Translations under genes and position numbers: made by a program
Shown: one piece after another, positions 51,318 through 60,371 of the stretch
Numbering within the stretch: the stretch's first letter is position 1
How the letters are laid out: the number at the start of each line of letters is the position of its first letter
The notes under the pieces: generated by a model
What the model saw: the letters and a program-made list of their open reading frames with translations, nothing else
What the model was told of the DNA's origin: nothing
Database searches by the model: none
Assembly: GCF_025822765.1 (NCBI RefSeq)
Contig: NZ_JACKUK010000027.1
Coordinates: 125,626-189,625 of the forward strand
Direction: 5' to 3'
DNA: 64,000 bases
Source of the DNA: Mycobacterium barrassiae
Lineage (GTDB): Bacteria > Actinomycetota > Actinomycetes > Mycobacteriales > Mycobacteriaceae

Positions 51318-52436
51318 TCACCAGTCATCGTCGGTATCGTCCTCGTCGAGGTCGTGATCGAGCGGCGCGGGAAAGGCCAACGCCGCCGTGGTGCCACCGC
51401 TCTCGCCGCGCGCACCGCCCATCATCGGGCCCATCCCGCCCATGCCTGCCCCCGCAGCCATCGGCGCGGCGCCTCCCACCGCGCTGCTGCCGGCATGCGC
51501 GCCGTCCGCGGGTGCGGTCGAGACGGGCTTGCTGCCAACCAGATTCGCCATCAACGGCGTCTGCGACGGCACCCCTCCCGAACCGGGCAGCGACGCCGCC
51601 CGCACCATGCCTGAGCCGCCGCCGGCACCACCTCCGCCCGCCAGCGGGTGATTGGAGAACGACGCGAACGGCATGCCTGCCGACCCCATCGCATCCGCCT
51701 TGCCGCCCTGCCCGAACAACGAGGTCAACTGCTGCAGCGGTTGGGACAGCTGTTGCAACGGCTGGGTCATCTGCTGAGGTATCTGCATCAGCATCTGCGG
51801 AAGCTGACCCGCCATCGACCCAAACTGGCTCAGCATCTGCATCGCCTGGTCGGATCCTTGACCGGCTTGTTTACCGGCCTCCTCGCTGCTTTCCTCGGCC
51901 TGTTTGGCGCCGGGGACCTGCGGGGCGCCGGGCAGAGGCAGGCTGGGCGGCACCCCGAGTGTGTTCGCGAGTTCGGTCGTGTTGGCGCCGACGTTGGCCA
52001 TGTTCTGCGACAGGCCCATCCTGATCCGGCTCTGCACCAACTCCTGCGCGTTGCCGAAGGGCATCGCGGCGATCGCTTCGCATTCGTGCTGCACCTCCTG
52101 CGCGATCGTGTTGGCCAGCATCTTCGTCTTGACCACCGTGGTCTCCATGGCGCGCAGCTTCGCCGCGATCGCGGCGGCATGCGCGGCGTTGGCCTCGTGG
52201 CCGCCGATGATCGTCGTCGCCTCACCCGCCGCAGCAAGCGACCCGGTGCCCTCCCAGACCTCGGTGAGCTTCATCAACTGGCTCTGCTGCTGCGGCACCA
52301 CCGCGCCGGTCAGCTTGGCGGCCAGTGCCTCGTACGATGCGGCCGCCGCTGCCAGCGCCTCCTCGTCGACGTTCGGCCAGCCCGGGCCGGTCACCGTCTG
52401 CGACCCGTATGGGCTGGAGTCGGGCTCGATCGCCAT
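51318..52436 (-). CDS. Putative type VII secretion substrate, PPE/EspB-like
   Basis: The protein has 372 residues. ATG 52436 (MAIEPDSSPYGSQ) is chosen because -10 TAGGTT lies 8 bases before it. Residues 20-150 are long Ala-rich helices with a WxG turn (W61-E-G63 in EVWEGTGSLAAAGEA), as in PPE and EspB proteins. A Gln/Met/Pro region (MLMQIPQQMTQPLQQLSQPLQQL) and a Gly/Ser-rich segment follow, and the tail is strongly acidic (DHDLDEDDTDDDW). No signal peptide is present. It is paired with a YxxxD-bearing small gene, the usual arrangement for heterodimeric ESX substrates, but there is no ESX machinery in the window. Confidence 0.6.
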   Translation of the reverse strand: MAIEPDSSPYGSQTVTGPGWPNVDEEALAAAAASYEALAAKLTGAVVPQQQSQLMKLTEVWEGTGSLAAAGEATTIIGGHEANAAHAAAIAAKLRAMETTVVKTKMLANTIAQEVQHECEAIAAMPFGNAQELVQSRIRMGLSQNMANVGANTTELANTLGVPPSLPLPGAPQVPGAKQAEESSEEAGKQAGQGSDQAMQMLSQFGSMAGQLPQMLMQIPQQMTQPLQQLSQPLQQLTSLFGQGGKADAMGSAGMPFASFSNHPLAGGGGAGGGSGMVRAASLPGSGGVPSQTPLMANLVGSKPVSTAPADGAHAGSSAVGGAAPMAAGAGMGGMGPMMGGARGESGGTTAALAFPAPLDHDLDEDDTDDDW

Positions 52437-52512
52437 AGGGATCAAACCTACCGTGGTCTCGGTAGCTGTCGGTGCGCCAAAATCGGCGGCCAAGATCGGC
52501 GATCAGCGCCGA

Positions 52513-54120
<1,608 letters not shown>

Positions 54121-54190
54121 GCGAGAGAGCTCTCATGACAGAAGACGACTGGACACCGGAGTCGTTGTCTCACCGCATGCTTTCAGCGTA
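54121..54190 (-). promoter_or_regulatory. Leader of the ABC-F gene: -10, two-codon ORF, hairpins
   Basis: On the minus strand -10 TACGCT (54190-54185) is followed by 6 bases and ATG CGG TGA (54178-54170), a start-Arg-stop ORF at the predicted transcript start. Then come ACGACT/AGTCGT arms (54165-54160 and 54150-54145) with a 9-base loop, and the palindrome GAGAGCTCTC close to ATG 54120. An AT-only octamer TTAAATAT (54208-54215) lies about 17 bases upstream of the -10. Confidence 0.45.
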
Positions 54191-54199
54191 CGGATCCGG

Positions 54200-55267
54200 T
54201 CAACCGGTTAAATATCTCCGCAGCGTGTCGGTGGCGGCGGTGATGGCCGCGGTGTCCACGCGCTCGTCGGAGCGGTGGGCCAGGTTTGGGTCGCCGGGCC
54301 CGTAGTTGACGGCGGGGATGCCCAGCGCCGCGAACCGCGCGACGTCAGTCCAGCCGTACTTCGCCCGCACCTGTCCCCCCGCGGCCTCCACGAGTGCCGC
54401 GGCGGCGGGCGCCGTCAGACCCGGCAGCGCACCGCTGGCCGAATCGGTCAACTCGATCGCGACATCGAGCCCGTCGAACAACTCGAACACATGCTTGGTG
54501 GCCTCTTCGACCGTGCGGTCGGGTGCGAAACGGAAGTTCACCGTCAACGAGGCGGCATCGGGTATCACGTTGCCTGCGATCCCGCCGTCGATGCGAACGG
54601 CCGACATCCCCTCGCGGTAGGTGCAGCCGTCGATGTCGACACTGCGCGCCTGGTAAGACGCCAGCCGGTCCAACACCGCGCCGAGTTTGTGGATTGCGTT
54701 GTCGCCCAACCAGGATCGCGCGGAGTGCGCGCGAGTGCCCGAGGCGCTCACCACGACACGCAGCGTGCCCTGGCAGCCGGCCTCGATGTAGCCGCCGGAA
54801 GGTTCGCCGAGGATCGCGACGTCTGCCCGCAGCCAGTCGGGAAGTTCGAGTTCGATGCGGCCCAGACCGTTGGCGGAGGCCTCGATCTCCTCGCAGTCGT
54901 ACATCACCAGCGTGATGTCGTGCCGCGGTTCGGCCACCGTCGCGGCCAAGTGCAGGAAAACCGCGTCACCCGACTTCATGTCCGACGTGCCGCAGCCGTG
55001 CAATTGGCCGTCGGCCAGGCGACTCGGCACATTGTCGGCGGCGGGGACGGTGTCGATGTGGCCGGCGAGGAGTACGCGTGACGGCCGGCCGAAGTCGGTC
55101 CGCGCAAGGACGGCGTCGCCGTTGCGCACGATCTCGAATTCGGTGGTCTGCTCACGCAGCGCGGCTTCGATCTCGTCGGCGATGCGACGCTCGTTGCGCG
55201 ATTCGCTGGGAATGTCCACCAGCGCCGCGGTCAGGGCGATCGGGTCGCCGCGTAGATCGAGGGCCAC
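54200..55267 (-). CDS. dapE: Succinyl-diaminopimelate desuccinylase
   Basis: The protein has 355 residues. GTG 55267 ([26 protein letters not shown]) is supported by a -10 TAACCT 7 bases upstream and by family length. It is an M20 metallopeptidase-fold enzyme with [14 protein letters not shown] (metal His and Asp), [35 protein letters not shown] (catalytic and metal Glu pair) and [17 protein letters not shown] near the end (metal His). It makes L,L-diaminopimelate for lysine and peptidoglycan. It is divergent from dapD. Confidence 0.96.
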   Translation of the reverse strand: MALDLRGDPIALTAALVDIPSESRNERRIADEIEAALREQTTEFEIVRNGDAVLARTDFGRPSRVLLAGHIDTVPAADNVPSRLADGQLHGCGTSDMKSGDAVFLHLAATVAEPRHDITLVMYDCEEIEASANGLGRIELELPDWLRADVAILGEPSGGYIEAGCQGTLRVVVSASGTRAHSARSWLGDNAIHKLGAVLDRLASYQARSVDIDGCTYREGMSAVRIDGGIAGNVIPDAASLTVNFRFAPDRTVEEATKHVFELFDGLDVAIELTDSASGALPGLTAPAAAALVEAAGGQVRAKYGWTDVARFAALGIPAVNYGPGDPNLAHRSDERVDTAAITAATDTLRRYLTG

Positions 55268-55274
55268 GATGTCG

Positions 55275-55280
55275 AGGTTA
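55275..55280 (-). promoter_or_regulatory. -10 element (TAACCT) for dapE, leaderless
   Basis: On the minus strand TAACCT, 7 bases, then GTG 55267. Confidence 0.6.
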
Positions 55281-55377
55281 GCCGGTCGCCCCGACATGAC
55301 GCGCCCATGGAGAGCAGCCGCAAGGGCGCCTTGGCCTGGCATGTCGGGGGACTTGTCGCTCCGCGACCGCGGGGAAG

Positions 55378-55383
55378 TAGCCT
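55378..55383 (+). promoter_or_regulatory. -10 element (TAGCCT) for dapD, leaderless
   Basis: TAGCCT, 8 bases, then GTG 55392. A loose -35 (TTGTCG) lies 19 bases further upstream. Confidence 0.5.
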
Positions 55384-55391
55384 CTACCAAC

Positions 55392-56336
55392 GTGACTTCT
55401 GCTGCAGGTTTCGGCGTGGCGACGATCGCCGCCGACGGGTCCGTACTCGACACCTGGTTTCCGGCGCCGGAGCTCGGCGCCGACGGCCCATCGGGCACCA
55501 CCCGGCTGTCCGTCGCCGAGGTTCCCGAGGAGTTGGCTGCGCTGACCGGGCCGGATGAGGACCGCAACGTCGAGGTGGTCGCTGTCCGCACGGTCATCTC
55601 ATCTCTGGACGACAAGACCACCGACGCGTATGACGCATACCTGCGACTGCACCTGTTGTCGCACCGCCTGGTGCCGCCCCACGGTCTGAATGCGGACGGA
55701 TTCTTCGGCGTGCTGACCAATGTGGTGTGGACCAATTACGGGCCATGCGCAGTCGAAGGCTTCGAGAGCGTGCGGGCGCGGCTGCGCAGGCGCGGTCCGG
55801 TGACCGTCTACGGCGTCGACAAGTTCCCGCGCATGGTGGACTACGTCCTGCCGTCGGGTGTTCGCGTTGCCGACGCCGACCGTGTGCGACTGGGTGCGCA
55901 CCTCGCGTCGGGTACGACGGTGATGCACGAGGGCTTCGTCAACTTCAACGCCGGCACGCTGGGTAACTCGATGGTGGAAGGCCGCATCTCGGCGGGCGTC
56001 GTCGTCGATGACGGTTCCGATGTCGGCGGCGGTGCATCGATTATGGGCACCCTCTCGGGCGGTGGCACAGAGGTGATCTCGGTGGGCAAGCGCTGCCTGC
56101 TCGGCGCGAACGCCGGGCTGGGCATCTCGCTCGGTGACGACTGCGTGGTGGAAGCCGGCCTCTACGTCACCGCGGGCACCAAGGTGCAGACCGCCGACGG
56201 TCAGACGGTCAAGGCCCGCGAGCTCTCGGGCGCGAACAACCTTCTGTTCCGGCGCAATTCGGTGACCGGCGCCGTGGAGGTCGTCAAGCGCGACGGCACC
56301 GGCATCACGCTCAACGAGGCATTGCACGCCAACTAG
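55392..56336 (+). CDS. dapD: Tetrahydrodipicolinate N-succinyltransferase
   Basis: The protein has 314 residues from GTG 55392. It has the actinobacterial DapD N-terminus ([29 protein letters not shown]), [55 protein letters not shown] (catalytic Glu region), and a left-handed beta-helix of hexapeptide repeats ([32 protein letters not shown]). It adds succinate to tetrahydrodipicolinate, the substrate path to DapE. Its TAG is shared as CTAG with the convergent VanY-like gene. Confidence 0.96.
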   Translation: MTSAAGFGVATIAADGSVLDTWFPAPELGADGPSGTTRLSVAEVPEELAALTGPDEDRNVEVVAVRTVISSLDDKTTDAYDAYLRLHLLSHRLVPPHGLNADGFFGVLTNVVWTNYGPCAVEGFESVRARLRRRGPVTVYGVDKFPRMVDYVLPSGVRVADADRVRLGAHLASGTTVMHEGFVNFNAGTLGNSMVEGRISAGVVVDDGSDVGGGASIMGTLSGGGTEVISVGKRCLLGANAGLGISLGDDCVVEAGLYVTAGTKVQTADGQTVKARELSGANNLLFRRNSVTGAVEVVKRDGTGITLNEALHAN

Positions 56337-56947
56337 CTCGTCGCGTTCGGCCTCAGCGGCGGGCATTTGCCGCGCTCGTCGACCGCCAGCTCGAAATGCC
56401 ATATCTCGTTCGCGAAGATCTGGCACAACCCGAACTGCCTGCCGTTGGCGATCAGCCACCTGTCGGCCTCGACGGGTGCGATGTCCACGGCCCTGCCCTG
56501 CACATGCATCGACGTTTCGGGTGATGCGACCAGCTTCCGTGCCGCGTCGATGCTTCCGTACGTGCGGACGCCGTCGTCGAACAGCCTCTGCTGAAACCCT
56601 TTCGAGCGCCACCCCGAGTTGATCCGGATGTCCACGCCGTCGGCTTCGGCCTTCTTCGATGCGCTCTGGATCGCCGCCAGCAGTGCCGGGTCCAGCCATC
56701 CCACGACCGGGTTGCCGACGTCGAACGGGCTGAGGGTCACTCCGTCGGGCAGCCAGCCGCCGACGGTGTCTTCGGCGGCCGGTCCGATGTTGAGCGGCGC
56801 GACGTCGACGGGCGGGTCCGGTGGCGGTTGCGGTGCGGGTTGCGGCGAGTCGCACGCGGCGACCATCAGCAGAAGGAGCGCCGCGGTCAGTCCTCGGCGG
56901 CAAGTATGCAGAATTCGTTGCCCTCCGGATCGGCCAGCACAACCCAA
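56333..56947 (-). CDS. VanY-type D-alanyl-D-alanine carboxypeptidase lipoprotein (M15)
   Basis: The protein has 204 residues. The signal peptide with basic n-region and lipobox VAAC ([18 protein letters not shown]) predicts a lipid-anchored exported protein, followed by a Pro-rich linker. The M15 zinc motifs are present: [11 protein letters not shown] (SxHxxGxAxD) and EIWHFE. It would trim D-Ala or other peptide-stem residues in the wall, which fits its place beside dapD/dapE. ATG 56947 overlaps the VOC gene by 61 bases; no better start keeps the signal peptide, so the start is uncertain. Confidence 0.82.
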   Translation of the reverse strand: MGCAGRSGGQRILHTCRRGLTAALLLLMVAACDSPQPAPQPPPDPPVDVAPLNIGPAAEDTVGGWLPDGVTLSPFDVGNPVVGWLDPALLAAIQSASKKAEADGVDIRINSGWRSKGFQQRLFDDGVRTYGSIDAARKLVASPETSMHVQGRAVDIAPVEADRWLIANGRQFGLCQIFANEIWHFELAVDERGKCPPLRPNATS

Positions 56948-57240
56948 CTCTCGTCACCGCTTTGACCGATGTCGACGCGACGCGCACCCATGGCCAGCAC
57001 CCGGTCCACCTCGGCCTGCTGGTCGTCGGGCCGGAAATCGAGGTGGATGCGGTTCTTGACCACCTTCTCGTCGGGCACCGCGATGAATATCCAGTTCACC
57101 CCCGCACCCGGGGGTGCGTGCAGCACGACGTCGCCGTCGTCGTCCACGTCGTGCGGCCACCCCAGCACCTCCGCCCACCACGCACCCAAGGCGGTCGCAT
57201 CGTGGGCGTCGATGCAGATCTCGTCGAACTTCAGCGCCAC
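56887..57240 (-). CDS. VOC/glyoxalase-fold protein
   Basis: The protein has 117 residues. A single VOC domain: LKFDEICIDAHDATALGAWWAEVLGWPHDVDDDGDVVLHAPPG...IHLDFRPDDQQAEVDRVLAMGARRVDIGQ...[15 protein letters not shown]. The last motif is the usual metal-Glu/Phe strand. It is probably dimeric. The activity is unknown (isomerase, dioxygenase or binding protein). It overlaps fadD36 by 10 bases and the VanY-like gene by 61. Confidence 0.85.
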   Translation of the reverse strand: MALKFDEICIDAHDATALGAWWAEVLGWPHDVDDDGDVVLHAPPGAGVNWIFIAVPDEKVVKNRIHLDFRPDDQQAEVDRVLAMGARRVDIGQSGDESWVVLADPEGNEFCILAAED

Positions 57241-58637
57241 TTCGCCAACTCCTTCTTGAGCACTTTGCCCATGGCATTGCGCGGCAGGCTGTCGACCACG
57301 CGCACTTCCCGTGGCCGCTTGTGCACCGAAAGCTCTTGTGCGACATAGTCGATCAATGCCTGCGGATCGGCGTCACCCACGACGAACGCGACGATACGCT
57401 GGCCGAGGTCGTCGTCCGGTACGCCCACCACGGCCGCCTCTGCGACACCGGCGTGGCCCAGCAGTGCGGCTTCGATCTCGCCGGCGCCGACCCGAAAACC
57501 ACCGGTCTTGATCAGATCGACGGATTCGCGGCCGACGATCCGGTGCATGCCGTCGGAGTCGATGACCGCGACGTCACCGGTGCGGTACCAGCCGTCGGCA
57601 TCGAGAACCTCGGCGGTCGCGTCGGGGCGATTGAGGTACTCGTCGAACAAGGTCGGGCCTCGAACATGAAGCTGCCCAATGGTTTCGCCGTCATGCGGCA
57701 CGTCTGAGCCGGACTCGCTGACCAGCCGCGTCTCGATTCCCGCCAGCGGCAGCCCCACCCACCCTGGACGCCGTTCGCCGTCGGTACGCGTGCTGATCGT
57801 GATCAGCGACTCCGTGGATCCGTAGCGTTCGATGGGCCGGTGCCCGGTCAGTTCGGCCAGTCGCTCGAACACCGGCACGGGCAGCGGAGCGCTTCCCGAC
57901 ACCAGCAGGCGCGCAGATCGCAACGCCGAAGCCGCTGCGGTGTTCTCGGTCACCCGTGACCACACGGTCGGAACGCCGAAGTACAACGACCCGTTGGCGG
58001 CGGCGTAGAGGTCGGGCTTCGGTTTACCCGTGTGCACGAAGCGGTTCCCGATGCGCAGCGATCCGAGCAGGCCCAGCACCAGCCCGTGCACGTGATACAT
58101 CGGCAGGCCGTGCACCAGGGTGTCCTCCGGCGTCCACTGCCACGCGTCCGCAAGCGCATCGATGTCCGCGGCGATGGCGCGACGGCTGACGACGACGCCC
58201 TTGGGTGGACCCGTGGTGCCCGAGGTGTAGATGATCAGGGCTGTCGCGTCGGGGTGCGGTTCGGCGTAACGGTGCCATGACCGCGCGTGCAACCGGACGG
58301 GGATGTGCGCAAGACCCCCGGTGTCGGCGGGTTTCTCCCCCAGCCACGCCTGTGCGCCGGAGTCGGTGAGGATATGGGCGCGTTCGGCGCCGCCGACGTC
58401 GGCGGGCACCGGGACGACGGGCACACCCGCGATCAGGCAGCCCGTCACCGCCAGCACGGTCGTGGCGGTCGGTGTCGCGAGCACCGCGACGCGCTGCGCG
58501 CCCGCCACCCGCTCGGCGACGGAGGTCGCGGCGCCGACCAGGTCGCTGCGGCTGAGCACCGCGTTGTCGATGCGTACCGCGTCGCCGATGTCGGCGCCTG
58601 CGGCCACTGCCGCGGGGTTCAAGGAGGACAGCAGCAC
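57231..58637 (-). CDS. fadD36: Acyl-CoA synthetase FadD36 (MatB-like ANL enzyme)
   Basis: The protein has 468 residues. GTG 58637 (VLLSSLNPAAVAAGADIGDAVRIDN) is supported by -10 TATCCT 7 bases upstream and by homology. It has ANL motifs LIIYTSGTTGPPKGVVVSRRA, GLPMYHVHGLVLG, ERYGSTESLITIS, GWYRTGDVAVIDSDGMHRIVGRESVDLIKTGGFRVGAGEIE and the catalytic Lys in PRNAMGKVLKKEL. The compact size and RYGSTES segment are like malonyl-CoA synthetases, so a short dicarboxylic substrate is possible. Confidence 0.93.
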   Translation of the reverse strand: MLLSSLNPAAVAAGADIGDAVRIDNAVLSRSDLVGAATSVAERVAGAQRVAVLATPTATTVLAVTGCLIAGVPVVPVPADVGGAERAHILTDSGAQAWLGEKPADTGGLAHIPVRLHARSWHRYAEPHPDATALIIYTSGTTGPPKGVVVSRRAIAADIDALADAWQWTPEDTLVHGLPMYHVHGLVLGLLGSLRIGNRFVHTGKPKPDLYAAANGSLYFGVPTVWSRVTENTAAASALRSARLLVSGSAPLPVPVFERLAELTGHRPIERYGSTESLITISTRTDGERRPGWVGLPLAGIETRLVSESGSDVPHDGETIGQLHVRGPTLFDEYLNRPDATAEVLDADGWYRTGDVAVIDSDGMHRIVGRESVDLIKTGGFRVGAGEIEAALLGHAGVAEAAVVGVPDDDLGQRIVAFVVGDADPQALIDYVAQELSVHKRPREVRVVDSLPRNAMGKVLKKELAKWR

Positions 58638-58644
58638 GTCCGTG

Positions 58645-58653
58645 AGGATACTG
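58645..58653. promoter_or_regulatory. Overlapping divergent -10 elements
   Basis: Minus-strand TATCCT (58650-58645) for fadD36 and plus-strand GATACT (58648-58653) for the Nudix gene share three base pairs. They lie 7 and 5 bases from GTG 58637 and GTG 58659. Both starts would be leaderless and mutually exclusive for polymerase. Confidence 0.5.
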
Positions 58654-58658
58654 GTCGC

Positions 58659-59198
58659 GTGGATTCGATCCAGACGGTCGCTTCGCGGGAGATCTACCGC
58701 AACAGCTGGTTCTCCCTGCGCGAGGACGATATCCGTCGACCCGACGGCAGCAACGGCATTTACACGGTCGTCGACAAGCCGACGTACGCGCTGGTGATCG
58801 CGCAGGACGGCGATCGGTTCCACCTGGTCGAGCAGTTCCGCTACCCGCTGGGGCTGCGGCGATGGGAGTTTCCCCAGGGCACGGGCCCGGACCTGAAGGA
58901 TCTCGAGCGTACGGAGCTGGCGGCGCGCGAACTGCGCGAGGAGACGGGGCTGCGAGCGGAGTCCATGACGCTCATCGGTCAGCTCGATCTCGCGCCGGGT
59001 CTGAGCAGCCAGCGGGGCTGGGTGTTCCATGCGACAGGCATCACCGAGGGGGAGCACGACCGCGAACATGAGGAACAGGACATGCACAGCGCGTGGTTCG
59101 ACCGCGCCGAGGTGGAGCGGATGATGCGCGACGGCGAGATCACCGACGCGCAGTCGATCGCCGCGTATGCCCTGTTGCTGTTGTCCGAACGGGTTTGA
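58659..59198 (+). CDS. Nudix hydrolase, ADP-ribose pyrophosphatase-like
   Basis: The protein has 179 residues from GTG 58659. The order FHLVEQFRYPLGLRRWEFPQG...ERTELAARELREETGL is that of ADP-sugar Nudix enzymes, where RELREETGL is the core of the Nudix box. The upstream conserved Glu of the box is shifted by one residue here (Leu at the usual place), so the substrate may differ. A C-terminal EHEEQDMHSAWFDRAEVERMM segment is typical of the ADP-ribose subgroup. It is divergent from fadD36. Confidence 0.85.
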   Translation: MDSIQTVASREIYRNSWFSLREDDIRRPDGSNGIYTVVDKPTYALVIAQDGDRFHLVEQFRYPLGLRRWEFPQGTGPDLKDLERTELAARELREETGLRAESMTLIGQLDLAPGLSSQRGWVFHATGITEGEHDREHEEQDMHSAWFDRAEVERMMRDGEITDAQSIAAYALLLLSERV

Positions 59199-59275
59199 AC
59201 CGTCGCGCGGTGTGTCTCGTTGTAACTATTGAAGGACGTAAGAAGGACCTGATCGGCACGAAAGGGGTGATCCCG

Positions 59276-59401
59276 ATGACAGTTGCCTCGATGGCATTCG
59301 GGATGATCGCGATGGTCCCAGTCCTGTTCGCAGGTGCCGGTTATGTCCTCGTATCGTCGGAGGGCACCGACGAGCACAAGTCCTTTCGATCCGGGAAGTA
59401 A
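59276..59401 (+). CDS. 41-residue single-span membrane protein
   Basis: It starts at ATG 59276 with AAAGGGG 8 bases upstream; GTG 59267 is an alternative start in the same frame. The sequence MTVASMAFGMIAMVPVLFAGAGYVLVS is one membrane helix, followed by a short polar tail (SEGTDEHKSFRSGK). It lies alone between the Nudix gene and convergent pruB, with its own AT-rich upstream segment (GTAACTATTG, 59222-59231). Not recognised. A function in the proline pathway is only suggested by position. Confidence 0.6.
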   Translation: MTVASMAFGMIAMVPVLFAGAGYVLVSSEGTDEHKSFRSGK

Positions 59402-59407
59402 GACAGG

Positions 59408-60370
59408 TCAGTGCCGACGCTCGGCCAACGCCCTCAGGAAGAACGTCAGGTTGGCGGGGCGCTCGGCCAGGCGGCGGACGAAATACCCGTACCACTGCGT
59501 GCCGAACGGTACATAGACACGCACATGGTTGCCCTCGGCTGCCAGCCGACGTTGTTCGGCGTCGCGGATACCGTAGAGCATCTGGTACTCGAAATCGTCG
59601 AGACCCCTGCCGAATTCATGGACCATCGCCGGCACCGCGTCGATGACCTCGGGGTCGTGCGAGGCGACCATGGGATAGCCGTCGCCACCCATCAGGACCC
59701 GCAAGCACCGTAGGTAGGAGGCGGTGACCTCGCCACGGTCTCGGTATGCCACCGATACCGGTTCGTCATAGGCGCCTTTACACAACCGGATCCGTGCACC
59801 GGAGGCGGCGAACTCTTTGCAGTCGGCCTCGGTGCGCCGCAGATAGGCCTGCAGAACCGTGCCCAGCCAACGGAATTCGGTGCGCAGGTCGCGCACGATG
59901 GACAGCGTCGAGTCGGTGGTCGTGTGATCCTCGGCGTCGATGGTCACCCACACGCCCGCGCGTTGTGCCCGCTCGCAGATGGTGTGGGCGTTCTCCAGTG
60001 CGATCTTCTCTCCGTCGCGCGGCAACGCCTGCCCAAGGGCCGAGAGCTTCAGCGACACCTCCAGCGGGCGCACCGCCGCCGACGGCTCCGCGCGGCCGTC
60101 AAGTGCGTCGAGCAGGTCCAGGTAGGCGTCGACGGTGGCGTTCGCCGTGTCGATGTCGGTGACGTCTTCGCCGAGGTAGTCGATCGACACCAGACGCCCC
60201 GAATTCCGCAGCTGGGCAACTGAGTCCAGTGCGTCGGCCACCGTCTCCCCGGGTACGAATCGGTGCACCACCTGCCGGGTGACGGGCAGGCGCTCGGCGG
60301 CGCGGCGCATCCCGTCGGACCGACTGGCGGCCATGATCACCGGGCGCGCGACCCGATCGAAGACGCCCAC
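59408..60370 (-). CDS. pruB: Proline dehydrogenase, monofunctional
   Basis: The protein has 320 residues from GTG 60370, one base after the pruA stop. The FAD-binding TIM barrel shows SIDYLGEDVTD, LEVSLKLSALGQALPRDGEKI, VTIDAEDHTTTDSTLSI, LGTVLQAYLRRTEADC, RLCKGAYDEP, PMVASHDPEVI, FEYQMLYGIRD and RVYVPFGTQWYGYFVRRLAERPANLTFF. It oxidises proline to pyrroline-5-carboxylate, passing electrons to the quinone pool. The next step is PruA. Confidence 0.95.
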   Translation of the reverse strand: MGVFDRVARPVIMAASRSDGMRRAAERLPVTRQVVHRFVPGETVADALDSVAQLRNSGRLVSIDYLGEDVTDIDTANATVDAYLDLLDALDGRAEPSAAVRPLEVSLKLSALGQALPRDGEKIALENAHTICERAQRAGVWVTIDAEDHTTTDSTLSIVRDLRTEFRWLGTVLQAYLRRTEADCKEFAASGARIRLCKGAYDEPVSVAYRDRGEVTASYLRCLRVLMGGDGYPMVASHDPEVIDAVPAMVHEFGRGLDDFEYQMLYGIRDAEQRRLAAEGNHVRVYVPFGTQWYGYFVRRLAERPANLTFFLRALAERRH

Positions 60371-60371
60371 G

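Noticed and set aside
55268-55735. Extension of dapE across the dapD promoter
   Set aside because: The added part is antisense to dapD and not conserved; GTG 55267 has its own -10.
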